NCBI GenBank assembly: GCA_947460575.1
Contig: CANHIJ010000028.1
Span: forward strand, 1 to 39,450
Direction: 5' to 3'
Length of the DNA stretch: 39,450 bases
From: Verrucomicrobiales bacterium
Lineage (GTDB): Bacteria > Verrucomicrobiota > Verrucomicrobiia > Verrucomicrobiales > V1-33
Shown: positions 25,755 to 35,400 of the stretch, one piece after another
How the letters are laid out: every line of letters starts with the position of its first letter
Numbering within the stretch: the stretch's first letter is position 1
Made by a program: the position numbers and the translations under genes
The notes under the pieces: generated by a model
What the model saw: only the letters and a program-made list of their open reading frames with translations
What the model was told of the DNA's origin: nothing
The model's database searches: none

Positions 25755-25910
25755 GGCGATTTCCTACCACTTCGGGCACTTGTCGACCCTCCACAACGGG
25801 AAAGTTAGCACCGAACCCCAAAGCCCTTCCCAAAGCCCTTCCCAAAGCCCTTCCCAAAGCCATCCCCAAAACGCCCCCGCCGCCCCCGCCCGAGCCTGCC
25901 CAAGCCTACC
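25755..25910. other. intergenic region upstream of the SbcD-like gene
   Basis: About 155 bases between the SbcD-like ATG and the terminator of the next gene upstream. It carries the 12-bp tandem repeat listed separately and a C-rich stretch. No convincing promoter hexamers were found for the minus-strand pair. Confidence 0.4.
25819..25866. repeat. 12-bp tandem repeat, about four copies
   Basis: The unit CAAAGCCCTTCC occurs exactly three times (25819-25830, 25831-25842, 25843-25854), followed by a degenerate fourth copy (25855-25866). It lies in non-coding sequence 65-112 bases upstream of the SbcD-like start. The unit length and absence of spacers exclude a CRISPR array. Confidence 0.85.
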
Positions 25911-25963
25911 GAAAACAAAAAAAGCGCGGCGGACCGGGCTGCTTAACCCAGATCCGCCGCGCT
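25911..25963 (-). terminator. strong intrinsic terminator of the 1063-aa secreted protein gene
   Basis: On the minus strand an 11-bp perfect stem (AGCGCGGCGGA / TCCGCCGCGCT, plus-strand 25923-25933 and 25953-25963) encloses a 19-base loop with a small inner GGG/CCC pairing. It is followed directly by TTTTTTTGTTTT. It lies about 30 bases after the stop codon at 25995. This is the clearest Rho-independent terminator in the window. Confidence 0.88.
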
Positions 25964-25994
25964 AGAAAGGCCCCTTATTTGTTGAGGCTAGACA

Positions 25995-28900
25995 TCAGAG
26001 CACTGGCACCGACACGCGATAGTAACCGCGCCCCACGGGAGCGGCCGTATCGGTGAATTGCACCGCGCCCTGGGCGCCGCCCACCGCAGTCCCAACTTCC
26101 ACCCAGTCTCCCGACAAGGTTGTGGAGCGCTGGATGGAGTAGTTCACCCCCTGCACCCCGTTGAAGCTGATCACCGGCTGCTGGCTGCCATTCATGGCGA
26201 TGTAAAGCGTCGGCAACAGCGGCTGTGGATAGCCCACCGCGCGGATGTTTTCCACCCGCAGCGCCGTGTAGCCGGCAGTCGCATCCACGTTCTGCACCAG
26301 GAAGTCGATCGTGTTGACCCCCTCCACAAACGCCGCGTTGGAAGCCGTGATCGAGAAGGGCGTCAGGGCCACAAACTGCGCGGTGTTGACGTTGCCGGTT
26401 GGCTGTCCATTGACCCGCAGCACGGTGCCAAAGTTGTCCGTCGACCAGTTCCCCACAATCTTCACCGAAGGGAGGTAGAAGCCCGTCAAGTCCACCGTGG
26501 TCCGGTACACAAACGTGCCAGGCCCTTCGCCCGCGTCGTAGGCCAAGCCGCCCGCGCCCGCGGAGTTATCCAGCGGAGCGATCCACTTGCAGCTCGCATT
26601 ATTAGCGAGCCACGGACCCGCCACGATCGGGAAGATCGTGGAGCTGTGCACCGTCGCCGGCACCATGTCCACGCCCCCAGGGTTGACCACCAAGGTGTAG
26701 TGATTGTCCGATTCGCCGTCTAACAGGGCGGCCCCGGTGTCGTCGACCCCGCTATTGTACAGGCCCGGCACCAAAGTAAAGGCGCTCAGGGAGGCCTCCG
26801 CGCTGGTCACCGTGCCGTAGGCGTTGGTGACGCGGACCTTGTACTTGCCCGCATTGGCTTTGGCCACCGGATTGACGGTGTAGCTAGGATCGGTCGCCCC
26901 GGCGATGTCCGCGCCCTGGAAAATCCACTGATAGCTGAAGGGGCTGCTCCCCTCCGCGGATACCGTAAAGGTGGCCGATTCTCCCAGAACCGCGTCCACG
27001 CTAGCCGGGGCCGTGGCGATGGTGGGAGGGACATTGGAAGCCACCAAAGCGGCCACATTGCTCGTCACCGTGCCATGGGGGTTGGTCACACGCACCGCGT
27101 AGTCGCCGTTTTGGGCGCTGCCGAAGCTGCTGATGGTATAGCTGGTCCCGGTGGCGCCAGGCAGATTCGCGCCGTTGCGGGTCCACTGGTACGCCAGCGA
27201 GGCCGTGCCGTAAGCATGCGTGTTCAAGGTCACCGTTGTCCCGGAAATGATGCTCCCGCCCACCGGCTGGGTCACCACCACCGGCGCAATGCCCGCAGGC
27301 ACCACCGAGTAGGTCAGGCCATCCACCTTCAAGCCAGTGTAGCCCGCCCCATTGTTCACCACCCGGAAATCCAGATTGTTCAGCCCGCTGGTCAAGGTGC
27401 CCGCAGGCAGACTTTCCGTCCACACGCTGATCGGCGTATACGCCCCAAAATTGCTATTAACCGCCACCCCCGCTGGAGCCACGTCGTTGATTTTGAGCGT
27501 CACCCCATTGTCCGCCGCAAACCCGCCCGAAAGCAGGCCGCTCGTCCCCTTCCCTGTCAAATCAAGGGTGGTGCGGTAAATGTAATAGGTCGGGTCCGGC
27601 CCCGCCGCGCCGGCGGTGTTTTGCCGCGGCCCAATCCACAGCGAAGTCTCGGAATTGGCCAGCCATGGACCCGCCACGATGGGGAAGGCGAAGGGATCCT
27701 GCACAAAGGCATCCGGCACGTCAACATTGTCAGGATTGTCCACAATGGCGTAGTGGGGATCCACATCGCCGGAAACCAAGGCCAAGCCCCCGGCGTCCAT
27801 CCCGGTGTTGAAGGCCGCGCCCACCACCGGTTCGTAGACTTCCAGGAAGGCCGCATTGCTCAGGATGGTGCCGGCACCGTTGGTGGCCCGGAACGTGTAG
27901 AACCCAGCTTGGGTCGCCGCGCTGGTGAGCGGAATTTCCAAGGTCGAGGAGGTCGCCCCCGCGATTTCCACTCCGTTGCGGTACCACTTGTAGCCGATCG
28001 GAGCCGCGCCCGCCGCGCTGCCCACAAAGGTCACCGTCTGGCCCGTGAAGGCCAATTTCCCCTGCGGTTGGTAGGTCACCACCGGAGTTGGAGAAACCAC
28101 CACCCCGCGGTTGGCCAAACCGTAAAGGTGGAAGGAGGCCCCTTGCAGCGGCTTGGTCTGGATCGTCGCGGTGCCCGCGCTGTCGGCCACATAGTTGTAG
28201 TCGACGCGGATCCCGTTGTTGTTGTCAAAAGTATCCTGGTCCACCGACAGGTTCTGCCCCCCGCCACTAAACGTAATGGCGCGAACCCCGGGCCCTTCCC
28301 AGCCCACTGAAAACAGCGAAAGCTGATAGGACTGGCCTGGCGTCAAGCCCGACAGCGTCACCGTCCCGGGAAACCCATTGTAAATAAAATCGTTGGCCAA
28401 GGCCCGGCTGCCGTCCGCCAGGTTGTTGCCGTCATTGCCGAAAACGCCATCGAAGCCGCCCAGCGCCAGCTTGCCCGCCACCGCGGGATTGCCCCCGCCC
28501 GCCCCCGTGAAGGGCACGCCGTTGAGCAGGAAGCTCGCACCCGAGCCAAAATTGTAGGCGTGCGTGTAAACATAAGTGGAATCCAACCCGCTGGTGGCAT
28601 CATCAAACCACTGCGCGTAGCTCCAAGGATTGGCCGCCGCCACCACCGAAAAGTCGTCAATCAGCAGCGTATTGTCTCCCCCAGCCACGTTTTTCACCGT
28701 CAACGCGGCCGTCGTAGCCGTCGCCGTAAACAGCGTAGTTACGGTGCGGTAGGGATTGGTCCCGCCCACCGAACTGACGTTGGCACTGAGCAACATGGTG
28801 CCGTCCACCAGCAGGTTCAGCCAGGCCACGTTGCCGTTCCGCGCATTGGCCCGAAAACTCAGCTGGTACGTCTGGCCCGCGGTCAGCCCCGAAATCGTGG

Positions 28901-29186
28901 TCTCCAAAGAGGAATCGTTGGAATTGCTCTGGATAAAGGCCACGTTGCTCCCCTGCGGCACCACCCCGTTGTCCGCAAAGGGGCTCGTCGGCGCCGGATT
29001 GATCCCCTGGCTGCTCTCGAAGTTGCTCAGCCATCCGGTGATCGGAACATTTCCCGAAATATAGCCCGGCCACACCGTGAACGCGTCCGCCTCAAAGCTC
29101 GGATTAGGAATGGTCTGGGACCAGGCGGGCAACATCCCGAGCCATAAGCTCAGGGCCAAAATAGGGCGGTGCAGGGAAGACTTCAT
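25995..29186 (-). CDS. secreted multidomain protein with three Ig-like domains
   Basis: A 1063-aa exported protein, probably surface or extracellular. Layout: signal peptide (1 to ~24); a galactose-binding-like domain (about 25-183, starting IPNPSFEADAF); a beta domain here called A (about 186-360, with LSGLTPGQSYQLSLFSVGW); Ig-like 1 (369-450); domain B copy 1 (453-628); Ig-like 2 (634-717); Ig-like 3 (720-802); domain B copy 2 (805-985); and a C-terminal module (about 995-1063, VNYSIQRSTTLSGDWVEV...YYRVSVPVL). Ig domains show the YKWYRNG/YQWTRNG and G.Y.vrvTN motifs. Domain B has DPHY/DNHY, IVAGPWLAN, YRTT.DLTG. No catalytic motif was seen; adhesion or glycan binding is plausible. Domains A and B also occur in the divergent 2213-aa protein. 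Confidence 0.85.
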   Translation of the reverse strand: MKSSLHRPILALSLWLGMLPAWSQTIPNPSFEADAFTVWPGYISGNVPITGWLSNFESSQGINPAPTSPFADNGVVPQGSNVAFIQSNSNDSSLETTISGLTAGQTYQLSFRANARNGNVAWLNLLVDGTMLLSANVSSVGGTNPYRTVTTLFTATATTAALTVKNVAGGDNTLLIDDFSVVAAANPWSYAQWFDDATSGLDSTYVYTHAYNFGSGASFLLNGVPFTGAGGGNPAVAGKLALGGFDGVFGNDGNNLADGSRALANDFIYNGFPGTVTLSGLTPGQSYQLSLFSVGWEGPGVRAITFSGGGQNLSVDQDTFDNNNGIRVDYNYVADSAGTATIQTKPLQGASFHLYGLANRGVVVSPTPVVTYQPQGKLAFTGQTVTFVGSAAGAAPIGYKWYRNGVEIAGATSSTLEIPLTSAATQAGFYTFRATNGAGTILSNAAFLEVYEPVVGAAFNTGMDAGGLALVSGDVDPHYAIVDNPDNVDVPDAFVQDPFAFPIVAGPWLANSETSLWIGPRQNTAGAAGPDPTYYIYRTTLDLTGKGTSGLLSGGFAADNGVTLKINDVAPAGVAVNSNFGAYTPISVWTESLPAGTLTSGLNNLDFRVVNNGAGYTGLKVDGLTYSVVPAGIAPVVVTQPVGGSIISGTTVTLNTHAYGTASLAYQWTRNGANLPGATGTSYTISSFGSAQNGDYAVRVTNPHGTVTSNVAALVASNVPPTIATAPASVDAVLGESATFTVSAEGSSPFSYQWIFQGADIAGATDPSYTVNPVAKANAGKYKVRVTNAYGTVTSAEASLSAFTLVPGLYNSGVDDTGAALLDGESDNHYTLVVNPGGVDMVPATVHSSTIFPIVAGPWLANNASCKWIAPLDNSAGAGGLAYDAGEGPGTFVYRTTVDLTGFYLPSVKIVGNWSTDNFGTVLRVNGQPTGNVNTAQFVALTPFSITASNAAFVEGVNTIDFLVQNVDATAGYTALRVENIRAVGYPQPLLPTLYIAMNGSQQPVISFNGVQGVNYSIQRSTTLSGDWVEVGTAVGGAQGAVQFTDTAAPVGRGYYRVSVPVL

Positions 29187-29402
29187 GGGGTATTATGGAT
29201 AGGATACTAAAGCGGGAGGCAGTATTCTAATACCTCGTCCACTTTAAATAAAGTTGCATTTTTTCTCTACTTTCCCAGTCAGCGTCAAGGTATTTCCCCT
29301 GCCCAGCCTACTTCTTTTTCCCGGAGCGCCGCAAATGTCTTCCCCCAGCGGAAGCGGCCCAGTACTTTAAAGGCAATCCCGCCCCGGAATCCTCCCACCG
29401 CT
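29187..29402. promoter_or_regulatory. divergent promoter region of two giant secreted protein genes
   Basis: 216 bases separating two outward-reading genes. The left third is AT-rich and contains two short inverted repeats: GTATTCTAATAC (29222-29233) and ACTTTAAATAAAGT (29241-29254). These could be operators or promoter elements controlling both genes. No -35/-10 pair stands out clearly in either direction. Confidence 0.45.
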
Positions 29403-32400
29403 ATGAAGACCCGCCCCCTCCTGGCCGCCCTCCTGCTCGCCGCCGGTTGCCCCGCCCGTGCCTTCGACTCCGTCGTCGCCTTCAACGAGCTCAATTACCA
29501 CCCCGCCAGCGCCGCCTCCGGCGGAGAATGGCTCGAATTGCACAACCAACAAGGGGTCGATGTCGACCTCTCGGGCTGGAGCCTCACCTCCGGGGTCGAC
29601 TACCGCTTTCCCGAAGGCACCGTGATTCCCGGCAAGGGCTACCTCGTCGTGGCCGCCAATCCCAGCGCGCGCCCCGGTGCCCTCGGCCCCTGGACCGGCC
29701 AGTTGAGCAACGGCGGGGAAACCGTCCGCCTGCGCGACAACAACGACCGCCTCATGGACGAAATCAGCTACGGGGACGGCGGCGATTGGCCCCTCGCGCC
29801 CGACGGCTCCGGGGCCACCCTCTGCAAGCGCCAAGAAGACCTCAGCTCCGAAACCTCAGAAGCCTGGACCTTCAGCCCCCAACAAGGCGGCTCCCCCGGC
29901 GCCCTCAATTTTCCCCCGCCCGCCGCCCCGCGGACCCTTACCGCGGTGGACCTCCGCAGTTTCTGGCACTATCTCAACACTGGCAGCGACCCCGGCCCCA
30001 CCTGGAAAACGATAGGCTTTCCCGACCAAGTCGCCCCTTGGCAAATCGGCCAAGCCTGCTTCGGCTTCGGCCCCAGCCAAGTCTACCAACCCGGCACCCC
30101 CCTCTTGAGCTCCGGCGTCTGGGACCAAAAATCCTGGACCAGTGACGGCGATTCCGGCCTCGCCGAGAGCGGCACCTACACCCATAAAATCGCCCTCAAT
30201 CGTCCAACCTCCGTCCTCGCCATCAACGGGCTCACCTTCGACTCCCCCGGCAGCGAAGTCCGCAGCGGCCCCACCTGGTCCCTCAGCGGGGCCGATGCCT
30301 CCTTCATCAACAACGGCAGCGGCAGCGGCGCCAATAACCTCCCCGCCTCCAGCGGCAGCCGCGACCTCTGCACCGAATTCTTCTACGGTGCCTCCGACAA
30401 CGGCCAGTCCCGCCTCACCCTCTCCGGCCTGACCCCGGGCCAAGCTTACCAGGCACGCTTTTACGCGGTCGGCTTCGGCGCCGCCGGAGACCGCCTCATC
30501 GCGCTCACCCCCTCGGACACCGGCACCCCCTTTCTCTGCGATGAAAACGCCCCTGGCTCGGGCAACGGCCACGTCCTCAGCTACCGCTACACCGCCCCCA
30601 GTTCCGGCGCCATCACCTTCGCCTTCCTCCCCGTCATCGCCGGCAGCACCTGGCACCACTACGCCTTTAGCAACCAAACTGCCGCCCGCGCCCCCCAGGA
30701 ACGCGAAATCGTCGGCGTCCAAGCCGCCGCCTTCTCCTCCCAACTCACCGCTTCCAACCGCCCCGCCACCGCCACCGTCGACGGCTCCGGCCTCAGCAGC
30801 GGCCAACACGGCATTTCCCCCAGCGGCACCATGTGGCTCACCACCGGGACCATCGCCAGCCCCAGCGACCCCCTCCCCGCCGAAATCACCTGGGACCTCG
30901 GCGCCAACGTCGACCTCAGCTCTCTCCACCTTTGGAACTACAACGAAGCCGCTTCTGGCCTGACCTCCCGCGGCAGCCGCCTCGTCGAAATCCTCACCGC
31001 CGCCACCCCCGGAGGCCCCTTCACCAGCCAAGGCACCTTCACCCTCTTCAAAGCCTCCGGCCGCATCACCGAACCCGGCCAACACCTCGCCCTCCCCGTC
31101 CCCAACGTCCGTCAGGTCAAATGCCTCATCTCCGCCAATCACGGCGCCTCCAGCCAACTCGTCGGCCTCAGCGAAATCAAATTCTACCAAGAAGGCGGCG
31201 CCGGAACCACCACCCCCCTGCCCTACCGCGAAACCATCGCCACCCTCTATAATACCGGCACCGCCCCCGACCGAAGCCCCCTCCCCGCCGGGGCCCCCGA
31301 CCCCCACTACGCCAACCCCGCCGACCCGGCCCCCCTCCTCGCCATGGCCCCCAACGCCGCCTGGCTCGCCAACGACAGCGCCTCCCGCTTCATCAGCCCC
31401 GCCAGCTCCGGCAACGACAGCGTCCCCGCCGGCACCTTCACCTACCGCACCACCGCCGATTTCACCGACTACGACCCCGCCACCGCCCAAATCCGCGTCT
31501 CCTTCGCCGCCGATAACAGCCTCGACCTCGTCAAGCTCAACGGCGCCACCGTCACTGGCCTCTCCGGCGCCGGCTTCGCCAGCTACCTCGGCCCCTTCAC
31601 CCTTCCGGGCCCCTTCCTCCCCGGCCCAAACCAGTTCGACTTTCAGTGGACCAACGCCGGCACCACCCCCAATCCCGGCGGCCTCCGCCTCCGCTGGGAC
31701 GCCACCGCCGCCGCCCGCTTCACCCGCACCACCCTCGCCGCCAATCCCCCCACCACCTGGTTCCGCCAATCCTTCACCCTCAACTCCATCCCCGGCTCCA
31801 CCTGGACCGGATCCCTCACCCACGCCCTCAACGACGGCGCCATCTTCTACCTCAACGGCATCGAATGCCACCGCGTCAACCTCAGCGGCACCCCCAGCGC
31901 CTCCTCCCTCGCCGACGCCCCCGTCCCCTACCCCTTCTTCAGCAATCCGATCCCCATCCCCTCCGGCTTCCTCCAAGAAGGGGAAAACATCCTCGCCGTC
32001 GAACTCCACCAAGCCGCCCCCAACTCCCCCGACGCCCTCTTCGGCTGCTCCCTCGTCGCCACCAGCACCCCTCCCAGCCTCACCGCCAACGCCCTCAAAC
32101 TCGACAAAATCGCCTCTGCCCTCGCCACCGCCTTTGGCCTCGACCTCCGCAACTTCTCCCCCAACCCCCTCAACCTCTCCGGCTACCACCTCCTCTCCTC
32201 CTCCGGCGCCGCCTACTCCCTCACCGGCTCTCTTGCCCCCGGCGCCTGGCTCAGCCTCTCTGATGCCGCCCTCGGCTTCCGCCCCCTCGACGGCGCTAAA
32301 CTCTTCCTCCTCGGCCCCGGCGACGCCATCCTCGACGCCGCCATCGTCAAAAATCGCCCCCAAGCCCGCACCCCCTCCGGCACCTGGCAAACCCCCCTCG

Positions 32401-35400
32401 CCCACCAACCCGGTGCCCCAGCGACCTTCGCCGTGCCCGACAGCATCGTCATCAACGAGATCATGTACCAACATGCCCCCCGTTTCCTCCCCTCCGGCTC
32501 CACCCCCAACCCCGAGGAATGGATCGAACTCTACAACCGCAGCGCCGCCCCCGTCGACTTGTCCGGCTGGCAACTGCGCGGCGGCATCGCCTTCGACTTC
32601 GCCGCCACCACCCTCCCCCCCGGTGGATTCCTCGTCATCGCCCAAGACCCCGCCGCTCTCGCCGCCAAATTCCCCGCCATCTCCGTCCTCGGCCCATTCT
32701 CCGGCACCCTCTCCAACCGCGGCGACCGCCTTCGCCTCCTCGACCCCAACGGCAATACCGCCGACGAAGTCGCCTACCAAACCAGCGGCCGCTGGGACCA
32801 ACGCGCCGACGGCCGCGGCTCCAGCCTCGAATTGCGCCACCCCAACGCCGACAACGCCCTCCCCGAATCCTGGGCTGCCAGCGACGAAGGCCATCAATCC
32901 ACCTGGCAATCCTTCAGCTGGACCGGCACCGGCGCCGCTTTCCCCGGCACCAATAACCCCACTCTCTACAACGAACTCATCCTCGGCCTCCTCAACGACG
33001 GCACCTGCCTCGTCGACGACCTCAGCGTCAAAGAAGTCAGCGCCGGAAACCGCGAACTCATCCAAAACGGCTCCTTCTCCAGCGGCACCGCCGATACTTG
33101 GAGACTGTTAGGAAACCACGGCATCCATGGCCGCAGCCTCGTCGTCGACGACCCCTCCAGCCCCGGCAATAAAGTGCTCGAAATCGCCGCCACCGGCGCC
33201 ACCGAACACATGCACAACCACTGCGAGACCACTCTCAAAGCCGGCTCCACCTTCGTCACCCTCAACGCCTCCAGCACCTACACCATCAGCTTCCGCGCCC
33301 GCTGGGTCAGCGGCTGCCCGCGCCTCAACGCCCGCCTCTACTTCAACCGCCTGGCCCGCACCGTGCTCCTCCCCATGCCCGAAAACACCGGCACCCCCGG
33401 CGCCCCCAACAGCCGCTGGATCCCCAACCCCGGTCCCTCCCTCTCCCTCCTCCAGCACCTCCCCGCCGTCCCCGCCGCCGACACCCCCGTCACCGTCTCC
33501 CTCCGCGCCGCCGACCCCGATGGCATGGGCCCGGTCAACCTCCGCTGGCGCCGCGATGGCGCCTCCCTCTGGAACACCATCCCCCTCAGCGGCGGCCCTA
33601 CCTACGCCGCCCTCCTCCCCGGCCAACCCGCCGGGACCCTCGTGGAATTCTACATCGAAGCCAGCGACGCCGCCGCCACTGCCGCCACTGCCCGCTTCCC
33701 CGCCGCCAGCGCCCTCGTCAAATGGGACGACGGATCCGCCCCGCTCACCCCAGGTCACCGCTTCCGCCTGCTCATGACCACCGCCAACGCCAACCTCATG
33801 CACGAACCCTCCAACGTCATGAGCAACGACTCCCTCCCCGCCACCGTCATCTACCGCGACTCCGAGGTCTTCTACCAAGCCCGCTGCCGCCTCAAAAGCA
33901 GCGAACGCGGCCGCCTCGCCGATATCCGCCTCGGCTTCGCTGTCGACTTCGACCCCCTCCAGCCCTTCCGCGGCAAACAACTCACCGTCAACCTCGACCG
34001 CTCCAGCTACGGCCGCGGCACCACCGGCAGCGGCTACGGCCAAAGCGACCTCTTCAACTGGCACTTCTTCAATAAAGCGGGCGGCGTCCCCTCGATGTAC
34101 AACGACCTCGTCTACCTCGTCAGCCCCCGCCCCGCCCACACCGGCAGCGCCCAGCTCACCATGGCCGAATTCAACGACCCCTACCTCGACGGCCAATGGG
34201 ACCACGGCGGCGCCACCCCCACCTTCAAATACGAACTCATCTACTACCCCACCACCACCGTCGGCGGCACCCGCGAGGGCCTCAAAATCCCCCAACCAGA
34301 TGACGTCCTCCCCGTCAGCGTCGGCCAAATCGGCACCGGCACCAACATCGCCTTCCCGCCCCTCTCCCTCCCCGACAAAGAACCCTACCGCTGGAATTTC
34401 CTCATCCAAAACGCCCGCAGCGACGACGACTACTCCCGCATCATCGACCTCAACACCGTCTTCCGCCAAACCGGTCCCACCTACCTCGCCAACCTCCCCA
34501 AAATCATCGACGTCGACCAATGGCTCCGCACCTTCGCCGCCCTCAGCCTCGCCGGCATCGGCGACCACTACTCCACGGCCGGCGGCGGCTGGCACAACCT
34601 CAAACTCTACCAACGCAACGACGGCCGCATCCTCATGCTCCCCTGGGACCACGACTTCGTCAGCGAAGCCTATAACGCCCCCGTCGTCCGCGCCCCCGAC
34701 CTCAGCAAAATGATCGCCGCCAACCCCGCCTGGCACCGCGCCTTCTACGGCCACCTCCTCGACATCATGGCCCGCTCGTTCAACCCCACCTACCTCCGCC
34801 CCTGGACCACCCACTACCAAACCTACACCACCACCGGCGGCAACTGGGCCGAACTCGCCGACTATACCGCCCAGCGCCGCACCTTTGTCCTCGCCGACGC
34901 CGCCACCCAGTACCCCAAAGTCCCCTTCGCCATCACCACCAACTCCGGGGCCAATTTCACCACTGCCGAGGCCTCTCTCGCCCTCGCAGGCACCGCCTGG
35001 GTCGACGTCCGCAGCCTCCGCATCCAAGGCAGCTCCGAGCCCCTCCCCCTCCTCTGGACCAGCCGCAACGCCTGGAAAATCACCCTCCCGATCGCCCCCG
35101 GACCTAATCCCTTCATCATCGAAGCCCTCGATTTCTCCGGCGCCATCCTCGCCACCGACTCCCTCGTCATCACTGGCTCCGGCACCACCGTCCCCGCCTC
35201 CCCAGAAAACCTGGTCATCTCCGAAATCAACTACAACCCCGCGCCCCCCAGCGAAACCGAAAGCGCCGCCGGCTTCACTGACAACAACGATTTCGAATTC
35301 ATCGAACTGCGCAACATCGCCTCCAGCCCCATCCTCCTCACCGGCGTCCACTTCAGCGACGGCATCCAGTGGTCCGCCCCCAGCGGCGCCACCCTCCTCC

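Noticed and set aside
25819..25866. Tandem repeat considered as a CRISPR-like array
   Set aside because: Units are 12 bp, contiguous and without spacers; no cas genes nearby.
29856..35351. Two very long minus-strand open frames (over 1000 and over 700 codons) opposite the CotH gene
   Set aside because: They are Gly/Glu/Ala/Val-rich shadows created by the C-ending codons of the plus-strand gene, which has signal peptide, lamin-tail and CotH motifs.
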